From Phlebopus portentosus (Eukaryota; Basidiomycota; Agaricomycetes; Boletales; Boletinellaceae): DNA of 64,000 nt. Shown piece by piece: positions 46,009 through 55,510 of this stretch. The stretch is from the NCBI GenBank assembly GCA_037892935.1, contig JAYXKI010000021.1, forward strand, positions 1-64,000. The letters run 5' to 3'. The notes beneath the pieces are model-generated. The model searched no databases, was not told where the DNA came from, and saw only the letters and a list, made by a program, of their open reading frames with translations. Both the position numbers and the translations under genes were made by a program. Numbering within the stretch: the stretch's first letter is position 1; every line of letters starts with the position of its first letter.

Positions 46009-46992
46009 ATGCGGCGTGGAATCAGACACTTTACACACCGAATCATGCAGCCTAATCAGGAACACTTCGAAAGGCTTCAAGGACAGAATAGTGGAGGCGA
46101 TTCTTGCCCACTAGCACAGCAAGGACCTGGGGAGGTCGCTGTGGAAGATATGCAAGAGGAACCCGATCGACGATATTACGAAGACGAATGTGACGAGAGG
46201 GAGGACCCATACGATTTGCAGGAAGGACTAGCTAGAATGCATATCGGGCACACTCCTCCACCCGAGAGAAGCTACGTGGACATGGAAGAACGGAACATCG
46301 CAAGATACGTAGAACTCCTGCAGAAGAGGCGATATCGACGAGGAGCAACCAGACGCTTTGTTCACGAAGGCCTGGTCTGTGCAAACTGCTATTTGGCATA
46401 CCAAAGGAGTTGGGTTCTTTCGGAGTGGCTCCTCAAGAACTTTGTGGAGCGCTTAGTAACCAGGGAGGCAGCCGATGTCAAGATTCGACATAAGCCTGGA
46501 CCCTCGGAACGAATGTTTGACCAACCAATGCCGAACCGCGGAATGAGCGCATACGATCATGAGGTATCAGTATGGCTCACCGATAGAGACATCTATGCAC
46601 TGAAGGTCTGCGTGAGAGCTTGGATCAATCAGCATCGTCACCAGACACTCTGTCGAAACACTGCAGTGGAAGTCGATTGGCCAATATATTGGTCGGCACC
46701 ATCGGACGTCGAAAGTCTTATCGATGAAGCAACGGATCGAATGCTAGAAGCATGGGAACGATCGGAAGAAGGGGTTATTACAGTCGACGAATGGCATGAG
46801 ACAAATCACCTGGGAAGAAGATACAGGTTAACGTCGGGAACTGGACTACAATTCTCCGACATCGATATAGCGGCAAGGCATAGAAGGGTATCTGCCAAGT
46901 TTACACAGCTGCCAAGGTTAATCTCCAAAGATCGGCAGGGGTTGCCAATCCCGAATCCCGAAATAACGGTCAGCCCCATGATGGAAGACTAA
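46009..46992 (+). CDS. ORF inside U3 of the solo LTR, 327 aa, unknown
   Basis: ATG at LTR position 25, stop 597 bp before the LTR end. Residues 1-85 are acidic and arginine-rich. Residues 88-327 look like a folded helical domain: ERNIARYVELLQKRRYR, a CANCYLAYQRSWVLSEWLL segment, HEVSVWLTDRDIYALKV and a C-terminal PIPNPEITVSPMMED. No family was recognised. A single CxxC gives no clear zinc site. The homologous ORF at 53,929-54,912 is equally long and open. The reading frame is also open from the first base of the LTR, so it could be read as an extension of pol at the 3' LTR. Otherwise it would be translated from the U3 portion of the transcript. Confidence 0.7.
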   Translation: MRRGIRHFTHRIMQPNQEHFERLQGQNSGGDSCPLAQQGPGEVAVEDMQEEPDRRYYEDECDEREDPYDLQEGLARMHIGHTPPPERSYVDMEERNIARYVELLQKRRYRRGATRRFVHEGLVCANCYLAYQRSWVLSEWLLKNFVERLVTREAADVKIRHKPGPSERMFDQPMPNRGMSAYDHEVSVWLTDRDIYALKVCVRAWINQHRHQTLCRNTAVEVDWPIYWSAPSDVESLIDEATDRMLEAWERSEEGVITVDEWHETNHLGRRYRLTSGTGLQFSDIDIAARHRRVSAKFTQLPRLISKDRQGLPIPNPEITVSPMMED

Positions 46993-47179
46993 CGGCAGAA
47001 GCTCGGCCGGAGTAACGAAGCGCCGGCGAAGCAAGATCGCGGCACAGGAAAGAAGTCTCTCGTGGGAGGATTGGCGTTAAGGATTAACATGTGATAGGAA
47101 TGGAGATTGATAGAAGTATGGGGAAGCTTCTTCGGAACGGAGGAAGAATAGGGCCTGCCTAATTGGGAAGGGAGTAGGC

Positions 47180-47212
47180 GGTGGTGCTACCAGGAGTTTT
47201 GGTAGCACCACC
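47180..47212. repeat. 12-bp stem hairpin in the solo LTR
   Basis: GGTGGTGCTACC and its perfect complement with a 9-nt loop. The left arm is degraded in the other LTR copy. Confidence 0.7.
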
Positions 47213-47334
47213 AGAGTTGTCAGTAGTACCACCGACGCAAGAAAGTGGTGGTGAAACCAGCTGAAACATATTGTCCTAACCAATGGCGAGGCAGGGTCGG
47301 TAGTATTTGGTAGTCGGTAGTATTCAGTAGAAAC

Positions 47335-47345
47335 TTTATTTAAGG
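47335..47345 (+). promoter_or_regulatory. Putative LTR core promoter
   Basis: TTTATTTAAGG, the best TATA-like word in the LTR and conserved at 55,256-55,266. It would mark the U3/R boundary region. Confidence 0.45.
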
Positions 47346-47589
47346 CGCCAGCTGAGCGGGGTGTTGTCCCTCAGCAAAATTATTTTGTACCTTCAATCAT
47401 AACTGTACCCCTTTAATTGAACCTCTGCTCTACTGCTAAGTTAAGCTTGAGCCTATAGCTCGCTTCTTAAGTAGTACATCTAACCTTTGCTACTATACTC
47501 TCCAATCACACATTGTCAGAAGGAGGAAGCAGGGACTTGTTCCGGTACGCTCGGACTAGCCACCTCGTCTGAAAACGCCGGTCCTAACA

Positions 47590-48057
47590 ACCCCGATGTT
47601 TTGAAATGTAATGGATATCCGCGCATCAACCTAATTCTACTTGGGTTGACAACCGACGAATTGATTTCAATGGCGTCACAGTCGGGTGTTCACATCACGC
47701 ACGGGCTTGCATCCGCCATGCTTTTCTATGCCCAGGAGGACATTGGCTGAACGACAAAGACAATCACATTCAATAGTAAACATGATATGTGTTACATACA
47801 GTCATGCGCACAATAAATAAGGGTACAGAAAGGAAGCGGGAACAAACTCCTGGCTGAAGACGATCCGAAATCAATAATGTTCCCGGAAATTCCTATCGAA
47901 AAACTGGTATGCAAATCAAACGAACCGCCATAACAAAACGAGAACAAGTCAATTTCTAAAAATTACACGAACTCAAGGCCCAAACGCAAGGAGTGAACCT
48001 AGATCATGTCAGTTACGACTATGAAAAATGGTGTGGAGGCCCAAATACCTTAAGAAT
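47590..48057. other. Host sequence after the solo LTR; no confident gene
   Basis: A frame to 47,750 (GLTTDELISMASQSGVHITH) looks protein-like but does not join the AT-hook gene in frame. The rest is non-coding. Confidence 0.3.
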
Positions 48058-48777
48058 TTATACAAAGCTCGCCTCCGGTGAAGAACCGTGCGACGTTGAG
48101 GATTCACTCTCGTCGCTCATATACATGTCGGAAGTCTTGGCATCAGAACCATCAGAACCATCAGAACCATCATCCGAATCACCATCCGTGTTCGCTTGAG
48201 TGAGAATGAGAGAACTACGATTCCGGTCGTCCAATATCTGGTCATCGGATTCGGCCCGCCTGACCCGATCCTGCAGAATTGCGAACGCTGAAGATTGACC
48301 AAAAGACTGAAAACGCATCTTCACTTCAATCAGTTCATTGCCATGCTCGTCATCGTGCCTCACCTTAAAGTCGTGCGCATCTCCTCGGTACCGATGGGAA
48401 TCATGTGGATCCTTCATCGCAACCACTTTATGTTCAGTCTCACTACCAGAGGTCTCCGGCACAAAAACCAGAAAGGATAGGATCTTAATTGAGCCATTAT
48501 CGTTCGGAAAGCATTGAAGCGCCCGCTTTAGGTGACAAAATCGATCCTCTGCCAGATCTATATCCAGCTTGAAGGCGCCACACTCCTTGGTACTTTTGAG
48601 CTGATCTTCTGCAAGTTTAGCCCAATCAACCAGCTTTCGGCAGAAACACTGTGATAACCATGCCAATTCTGTTCTCTGAATGGGATCGTGCTCGAGTTTG
48701 AGGAATTCCCGGAGCTTCTGCGTGAGAATCTCGGCATTAATACGTCCGTCGGAAGTCTTTGCTTCCTCCAGTCTCCA
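48058..48777 (-). pseudogene. Host gene C-terminal part, cut by gypsy A
   Basis: The minus-strand frame is open from the LTR junction at 48,777 to the stop at 48,058 (about 239 codons). It shows RINAEILTQKLREFLKLEH, a cysteine-containing helix (WLSQCFCRKLVDWAKLAEDQ), a beta-rich middle and an acidic serine/aspartate tail (DGDSDDGSDGSDGSD). There is no start inside the window; the 5' part should lie beyond the nested elements to the right. No family was recognised. CTCCA at 48,773-48,777 is the predicted target duplication. Confidence 0.5.
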
Positions 48778-49235
48778 TGTTAGGCGGACGGCTCAAGGAC
48801 TGAGTCGAGGCAGGCCAACACAATAACAAACAAGCGCGAATGAGATAATCCCAAATACGTCGCTCAGGTCAAGACAGCTAAGACAAGGCTTAAGTCCAGA
48901 CCGTCGAACGCTATGTCAAAGTGAAGGTAAGTAGAATTCAGTAAACTATTAATACAAGAGTAGATACCTATGTCAAAGTGAAGGTAAGTAGAATAGAAAG
49001 ACAAGGAACGAAAGAGTCAAACTATCTACTTATATAGACTTTGAGCGTGGGAAAGGTCTACCCTAATGGGAAGTCACATGACAAGGAATGGGATGATTAG
49101 TGAGCGTGATAGAACATTGTGGAATGTTCCGGCAAAAGGATGAATAAGCACATAAGAAAAATAAAAGAAAAGAAAAAGAATATTAAAATAAATGATGACG
49201 TCAGAAAAGAAAAGGAAAATGTTCGAGTCCTTACA
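48778..49235 (-). repeat. 3' LTR of gypsy A (458 bp)
   Basis: The plus strand reads TGTTAGGCGG...GAGTCCTTACA. The element is transcribed from the minus strand. It holds a short internal tandem duplication (AGTGAAGGTAAGTAGAAT twice) and closely matches 49,910-50,328. Confidence 0.85.
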
Positions 49236-49909
49236 TCACCCCCCCTTCAAGGTTGGGCGTCCCGACCAACCAGATAAGCCTTCTGAGGACGTGAACTTGT
49301 ACAGCGCTCGCAGGCTTTGTCGAGGTATCGTTAACTTCCTTGGAGCTCCAGGATGTTTGCGGTAGAATTCTTGAATTGACTCCTGCGCATTATCCTTGAC
49401 GTCGGATTCTGGCTGCCAAGTCGCTTCCTCATATCCAACCCACTTGACCAGGAATTGGAGTTTGCCTCGATGCAGACGCGAGTCGAGTATTTCTTCAACC
49501 TCGTACTCTTTCTGCTCATCAATGATCACTGGCGGTGGTGGAGGTGGTTTCTTCTGCGATTCGAAGGACGGTTGGATGGCTGGTTTGAGCAAGATCTCGT
49601 TGAAAACTGGATGGACCTTCTTCCAGGTCTTCGGTAGTTTGAGTCTGTATGCGCTTGCGCCAACCTTTTCCACTACCTCGAAGGGACCGAACCATTTATC
49701 ATCCATCTTCTTCATCGGTCGGATCGTCTTGATATTTCGTCCATCTAAGAAGACTTTCTGTCCTGCCTCATAGGTAATGGACTTCCCAGCATGGCGGTCG
49801 TAGAAACGCTTCATGTCTTCGTTTGCTTGGGTTAGGTTACCTTGAGCGAGTTCGTGCACCTCCTTGACATGTTTGGCAAATTCTTCTGCTGACAGGTTCG
49901 ATGATGCCG
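49236..49909 (-). pseudogene. Gypsy A: integrase C-terminus and chromodomain only
   Basis: The minus strand encodes SNLSAEEFAKHVKEVHELAQ, the GPY/F module (DDKWFGPFEVVEKVGASAYR) and a chromodomain (YEVEEILDSRLHRGKLQFLV, then VGYEEATWQPESDV). The polypurine tract AAGGGGGGGTGA precedes the LTR. The copy is cut at 49,909 by the LTR of gypsy B, so the rest of its pol should resume beyond gypsy B. Confidence 0.85.
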
Positions 49910-50328
49910 TGTTAGGCGGCGAGACTAACGGGCGTCGATCTCGAGGCGGCCAACACAACAACAAACAACTGGCTAACGCGAGTTGCCGGGCTATACGCAC
50001 GCTATGTCGCAGTGAAGGTAAGTAGAATTCAACAAACTAATAATACAAGAGTAGATACCTATGTCGCAGTGAAGGTAAGTAGAATAGAAAGACAAGGAAC
50101 GAAAGAGTCAAACTATCTACTTATATAGACTTTGAGTGCGGGAAAGGTCTACTCTAATAGGAAGTCACATGATAAGGAATGAGATGATTAGTGAGCGTGA
50201 TAGAATGTTGTGGAATGTTCCGGCAATTGGATGAATAAGCACATAAGAAAAATAAAAGAAAAGGAAAAGGGAATATTAAAATGAATGATGACATAAGAAA
50301 AGAAAAGGAAAATGTTCGAGTCCTTACA
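49910..50328 (-). repeat. 3' LTR of gypsy B (419 bp)
   Basis: Same family as LTR A: TGTTAGGCGG...GAGTCCTTACA on the plus strand. TGCCG at 49,905-49,909 is the predicted 5-bp duplication. Confidence 0.85.
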
Positions 50329-51525
50329 TCACCCCCTTCTCAAGGTTGGGCGTCCCGACCAACCACATAATCCTTCTGACGACGTGAACCTATACAGTGC
50401 TCGCATGCTTTGTCGAGGTATTGTTAACTTTCGCGGAGCTCCAGGATGTTTGCGATAGAATTCTTGAATTGATTCCTGTGCATTATCCTTGACGTCGGAT
50501 TCCGGCTGCCATGTCGCTTCCTCATATCCGACCCACTTGACCAAGAACTGGAGCCTTCCTCGATGTAGACGTGAGTCGAGTATTTCTTCAACCTCGTACT
50601 CTTCTTGTTCGTCAATGATCACTGGCGGGGGTGGAGGCGGCTTCTTTTGTGATTCGAAAGACAGTTGAACGGCCGGTTTGAGCAGGATCTCGTTAAAGAC
50701 GGGATGAACGTGTTTCCATGTCTTCGGGATCTTTAGCTTATATGCGCTCGCGCCCACCTTTTCCATAACCTCGAATGGGCCAAACCATTTGTCATCCATC
50801 TTCTTCGTCGGTCGGATCGTCTTAATGTTTCGACCATCCAAGAAGACCTTTTGTCCCATCTCATAGACTACCGACTTTCCAGCGTGACGATCATAAAAGC
50901 GTTTCATGTCTTCCTTGGCCTGAGTCAGATTGGCCTGAGCGAGTTCGTGTATTCCCTTGACATGTTTGGCAAACTCTTCTGCCGATAGATTGGACGAAGT
51001 CGTTCCAACGCCCGCGAAGCCTGAAGGGTGTTGTCCCGTGTTGACGAAGAAGGGTGATAGTTTGGTCGCTGAATGTTCACGATTGTTGTGCGCAAACTCT
51101 GCAAGGGCTAGCCAGTCCGCCCAGTCTGATTGTCGATGATTGACGTATAGTCGAAGGTACTGTTCGAGTTCTTGATTAACTCGTTCTGTCTGTCCGTCCG
51201 TTTGAGGGTGGTACGCCGTTGACGGATTGCCTTCGATGTGAAGGAGTTTGTACAACTCCCTCATCATCTTCGCATCGAACTGTACTCCTCGGTCGTGGAT
51301 GATCTTTCGAGGTAAGCCGTGCAACCGGAAGACATGGTCCCTGTAAATCCTGGCCATTCCTTCTGCCGTCAATTTTGTCGTTGTTGGTATCGCATGGATT
51401 TGTTTGCTAAAGCGATCGACTACCACACAAATCGCGTTAAATCCATTCGACTCCGGCAACTCTCCGATCAGGTCGACCGTGACAACTTGCCACGTCTGCC
51501 TTGACCCGGAAAGGACCTTTCTCAT
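50329..51525 (-). pseudogene. Gypsy B integrase core and chromodomain
   Basis: The 398-codon frame shows the catalytic triad of a retroviral-type integrase: D in VVTVDLIGELPES, D in KIIHDRGVQF and E in VNQELEQYLR. A GPY/F module and a chromodomain (EEYEVEEILDSRLHRG) follow; the chromodomain targets integration to modified histones in chromoviruses. The N-terminal HHCC zinc domain is missing because of the deletion at about 51,505. Confidence 0.88.
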
Positions 51526-52372
51526 TCAGTATGGCTAGAACCGGAGGACTACTCAACCGACTCTTCAACTCTTCAAACGCTCGTTGTTCTTCCTCTCCCC
51601 ACTTCCATTCCACCTTGCCTGTCAGTGCAGTCAATGGTTTAACGACAGAGCTATAATCCTTTACGAAGCGTCGTAACCAATTCCCTAGTCCCAAGAATTG
51701 TTGTAGTTTGTAAACGTTTCATGGGATTGGCCACTCCTGAACCGCTGTTGTCTTTTTTGGGTCCATTCGAACCTTGCCATTACCGATGATGTGTCCGAGA
51801 TACTTAACTGTATCAACCTCAAACTCACATTTCTGCGGCTTTAGGAAAAGTCCATTTTGACGCAGGATCTCAAAGACTCATTTAGTGCATTTGCGATGTT
51901 CCTCCAAATCATTTGAGAAAATGAGGATGTCATTGAGGTAAATGATGATGATACCCTCATGAATCATTTCTCGAAAGATATCGTTCATGAAGCCTTGAAA
52001 TGTTGCTGGCATATTGTATAATCCAAAAAACATGATCGTTGGTTCGAATAAGCCTAAGTTCGTCCTAAACACCGCCTTCCATTCATCGCCCTTGCGAATC
52101 CGAATGTTGTAATACCCCCAGTGAACGTCAAGCTTCATGATGTATTTCGCATCCTTGACCTTATCGATGAGCTCATTTATCAATGGCAATGGGTATTTGT
52201 TCTTAACTGTTCCTTTGTTAAGCTTTCGATAGTCTTGGATTGCTCGTAAGCTCCCATCTTCCTTCTTAATAAAGAAGAATGGAGACGCCATCGGGAATTT
52301 CGACTGTCGGATACATCCAGATGCTAGGTTCTCTTTGATGAACTCCTTCATTGCTTCTTGTTCTTTTGGCAA
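51505..52372 (-). pseudogene. Gypsy B reverse transcriptase and start of RNase H
   Basis: RT motifs on the minus strand: [41 protein letters not shown] in [13 protein letters not shown] and [11 protein letters not shown]. The active-site box reads [10 protein letters not shown], where YLDD is expected. In-frame stops occur after KCTK (51,878) and after EWPIP (about 51,720). The RNase H linker FVKDYSSVVKPLTALTGKVE ends at PFRVKAD, where the deletion begins. Confidence 0.85.
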
Positions 52373-52507
52373 TAATGGATAAACCTTGCAATCGCTGGGC
52401 TTAAAATCTGGCTTTATGTCGATAGCATGGTCCCACGTTCAATGGTTTGGTAGGCATTCAAACAATTCTTCACTAAAGACGTCTGTGTATTCTTCCAGAT
52501 AAGGTGG

Positions 52508-53440
52508 TCACTTCACCACCTCCTTCATCCGCACATTCCTCACAAACTCCTCGTCTATCTCCTCGCTTGATAGTGACAACTCACATTCATCAGGACAACA
52601 CATGAACTTGACTGTTCCCGACCTCCAATCGATCTCAGGATTGTGCTTCATCAACCAGTCATGTCCGAGGAAGATGTTGCTCGATGCTAAGGATGTCACC
52701 ACCAGTCGAATCTCCTCCTCGTGTTTCCCAAAGAACATTCGTATGACTACATATTCCTTGATCAATCCAGCTTCATTGCTTGTTCCGTCAGCATTGAAGA
52801 CTGGTCTAGGCCGAATGTACCTTTGGGTGGGGAAACCATATCGTTTGACAAAACCCTCATCGATACATGAACCTGTGCATCCCGAGTCGATTAGCGCATG
52901 AGCATTGATGAAGTTTTCCTCTTCGAGTAGAGGGTTTGACAAGTCTACTTCATCATCGCCCGCTATCTTTGGATGTATGATGCTAACGAAGGCATCCAAC
53001 TCTTTTCCTCCCGCCCTCCGGATGAATTGATCTGCGTCCACTATGCCCTCGCGCCATACCTCAGCTGCGCGTCTGCCAACCACATCCCATACTGCTTCAG
53101 TATCGTTCGCCTGAGCAACAATGTTCTTGCAGTAAGGTGCTTCCGCCTCAACCTCATTTTTTATAGCGGTTTGATTCCGCTCTTCCACACTTCGCTCATT
53201 TGAATCGCCTGCTTGCGCATTCACTTTTCTAACCAACAAATCTGTGTAGACGTCGAAGTCATCATCGTCTGCTTCAGGTTCATCAGGTATTACGTCGGTA
53301 AGGAGTTTTCGAAGGGTGAAACCATCACTGATATTCGCATCTTGGTATTGTGCAACAGGATGATTATATTTTAATGAGTCCGACGAAAAGAATCCTTTAG
53401 GTGATCGACCAGTTGTTCCGATGTCTACGTCTGGTCTTCC
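52508..53440 (-). pseudogene. Gypsy B protease region (start of Pol)
   Basis: The frame runs from the frameshift site (about 53,445) to 52,508. It holds an acidic linker and an aspartic protease core AHALIDSGCTGSCIDEGF with the intact DSG triad, then IFLGHDWLMKHNPEIDW. It would cleave Gag-Pol in the particle. Confidence 0.85.
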
Positions 53441-53904
53441 AGAAAACCCTTGCCTTCTACGAGTTCTTCCAGATCAGCGGGTACCGCTCGTACATCGACA
53501 TCGTCAACCTCTTCAAAGGAGGATTCCTTTGCTCGGCCGAGTTCCTCGAAGAGCGCCTTTCTGTCTGCTGGGACAAAGGCCGCAATGATTGCACGTATTG
53601 CTTCACAGCCTCGGGGGCATTCCCGGATGTAGTGGCCTACCTGACCACACTTATAGCAAGCACGTGTATGGTGCGCCTGGTTTATCATCACGTCCATCGG
53701 CTGATCTAAGCCTCCATATGTTACTCCAGTGATGTCATGATGATCTTGGGTGGGTGGAGTGAAGAGGCGAGCCACTTGTTGAGGTGGTGCCAGACGTTTC
53801 AATGGTGGCGGCACTGGTTTCATAATCGTCAAGCTGATTGTCTTCCTCCGGCGTTCGGCCATCAGATCTCTGATCTGGCGCTCAACCCTGTCAACCTTGA
53901 CCGC
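53425..53904 (-). pseudogene. Gypsy B Gag C-terminal part
   Basis: The minus strand shows VDRVERQIRDLMAERRRK, a proline-rich segment and a zinc knuckle CYKCGQVGHYIREC (CX2CX4HX4C) that binds the element RNA. It ends at TAG 53,425-53,427. The N-terminal part is displaced by the insertion at 53,904. Confidence 0.85.
53443..53449 (-). promoter_or_regulatory. Predicted -1 ribosomal frameshift site, gypsy B gag-pol
   Basis: The minus strand reads G GGT TTT in the gag frame (X XXY YYZ), 15 nt before the gag stop. Slipping back one base gives exactly the pol frame (TCT GGA AGA...). Confidence 0.75.
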
Positions 53905-55510
53905 TGTTACGAAAATTGTGGATATACAATGCGGCGTGGTATCAGACACTTTACACACCGAATTATGCAGCCTAATCAAGAGCATTTCAAAAGGCTTCAA
54001 GGACAGAATAGTGGAGGCGATTCTCGCCCACTAGTACAGCAAGGACCTGGGGAGGTCGCTGTGGAATATATTCAAGAGGAACCCGATCGACGATATTACG
54101 AGGACGAACGCGACGAAAGGGAGGACCCATACGATTTACAGCAAGGACTAGCTGGAATGCACATTGGACATACTCCTCCACCCGAGCGAAGCTACGTGGA
54201 CATGGAAGAACGGAACATCGCAAGATACGTGGAACTCCTGCAGAAGAGACGATATCGACATAGTGCAACCAGACGCTTTGTTCATGAAAGCCTGGTCTGT
54301 ACAAACTGCTATTTAGCATACCAAAGGAGTTGGGTTCTTTCGGAGTGGCTCCTCAAGAACTTTGTGGAGCGCTTAGTAACTAGGGAAGGAGCCGATGTCA
54401 AGATTCGGCATAAACCCGGACCCTCAGAACGAACGTTTGACCAACCATTACCGAACGGCGGAATGAGCGCATACGACCACGAGGTATCTGTATGGCTTGG
54501 CGATAGGGATATCTATGCACTGAAGGTTGGCGTGAGAGCTTGGATCAATCAGCATCGTCACCAGACCTTGTGTCGAAACACTGCAGTGGAAGTCGATTGG
54601 CCAATCTATTACAGGGCGCCATCGGACGTCGAAAGTCTTATCGAAGAAGCAACGGATCGAATGCTAGAAGCATGGGAACGATCGGAAGAAGGGGTTATTA
54701 CAGTCGACGAATGGCGCGGGACGAATCACCTGGGAAGAAGATACAGGTTAACGTCGGGTACCGGACTACAATTCTCCGACATCGATATCGCGGCTAGGCA
54801 CAGAAGGGTGTCTGCTAAATTTACACAGCCGCCAAGGTTAATCTCCGATGATCGGCAGGGGTTGCCGATCCCAAATCCTGAGATAACGGTCAGCCCCATG
54901 ATGGAAGACTAACGGCAGAAGCTCGGCCGGAGTAACAGAGCGCCGGCGAAGCGAGGTCGTGGCACATGGAAGAAGTCTCTCGTGGGAGGATTGGCGTTAA
55001 GGATTAACATGTGATAGGAATGGAGATCGATAGAAGCCTGGGGAAAGCTTCTTCGGATCAACAGAAGAGAAGGGCCTACCTAATAGGGAAGGAAGCAGTC
55101 GGTGGTGCAACTAGGAGTTTCGGTAGCACCACCAGAGTTGTCAGTGGTACTACAGACTCAGGAAAGTAGTGGTGACACCAGCTGAAACATATTGTCCTAA
55201 CCAATGGCGAGGCATAGTCGGTAGTATTTGGTAGTCGGTAGTATTCAGTAGAAACTTTATTTAAGGCGCCAGCTGAGCGGGGTGTTGTCCCTCAGCAAAA
55301 TTATTTTGTACTTTCAATCATAACTGTACCCCTTTGATTGAACCTCTGCTCTACTGCTGAGTCAAGCTTGAGCCTATAGCTCGCTTCTTAAGTAGTACAT
55401 CTAACCTTCACTACTCTACTCTCCAATTATACATTGTCAGAAGGAGGAAGCAGGGACTTGTTCCGATATGCCTGGACTAACCACCTCGTCCGAAAACGCC
55501 GGTCCTAACA
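53905..55510 (+). repeat. 5' LTR of the long chromovirus, 1,606 bp
   Basis: TGTTACG...CCTAACA, homologous to the solo LTR at 45,985-47,589. The left flank ACCGC (53,900-53,904) is the predicted target duplication; the right partner is outside the window. No TGG-type tRNA primer site follows the LTR. Confidence 0.9.
53929..54912 (+). CDS. ORF inside U3 of the 5' LTR, 327 aa, unknown
   Basis: Same length and frame as 46,009-46,992, no stop or indel. In the first 130 or so codons I count about 17 synonymous and 12 amino-acid-changing codon differences between copies. Neutral drift would give roughly three times more changing than silent differences, so this suggests past selection on the protein. 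The best conserved parts are RSYVDMEERNIARYVELLQK and the region from about residue 190 to the end. Confidence 0.72.
   Translation: MRRGIRHFTHRIMQPNQEHFKRLQGQNSGGDSRPLVQQGPGEVAVEYIQEEPDRRYYEDERDEREDPYDLQQGLAGMHIGHTPPPERSYVDMEERNIARYVELLQKRRYRHSATRRFVHESLVCTNCYLAYQRSWVLSEWLLKNFVERLVTREGADVKIRHKPGPSERTFDQPLPNGGMSAYDHEVSVWLGDRDIYALKVGVRAWINQHRHQTLCRNTAVEVDWPIYYRAPSDVESLIEEATDRMLEAWERSEEGVITVDEWRGTNHLGRRYRLTSGTGLQFSDIDIAARHRRVSAKFTQPPRLISDDRQGLPIPNPEITVSPMMED

Larger units (their letters stand above)
45985..47589 (+). mobile_element. Solo LTR of the long chromovirus family, 1,605 bp
   Basis: It begins TGTTACGAAAATTG and ends CCGGTCCTAACA (TG...CA). It is flanked by the 5-bp duplication ACCCC (45,980-45,984 and 47,590-47,594), as expected for a single LTR left after recombination. 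It is homologous end to end with 53,905-55,510. It contains a 327-codon ORF, then a TATA-like box near 47,335, placing the ORF in U3. Confidence 0.92.
50329..53904 (-). mobile_element. Gypsy B, Ty3/gypsy chromovirus, inactive, nested
   Basis: Minus-strand order is gag, protease, RT, a short RNase H start, integrase and chromodomain, then PPT and 3' LTR. It is interrupted in gag at 53,904 by the long chromovirus. RT has YLND instead of YLDD and two in-frame stops, and a deletion joins the RNase H start to the integrase core. Gag and pol overlap with a canonical slippery heptamer. Confidence 0.88.

Noticed and set aside
49221..49235. GTTCGAGTCC, resembling a tRNA B box
   Set aside because: It is part of the gypsy A LTR end and recurs in LTR B. 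No acceptor or anticodon stem can be drawn.
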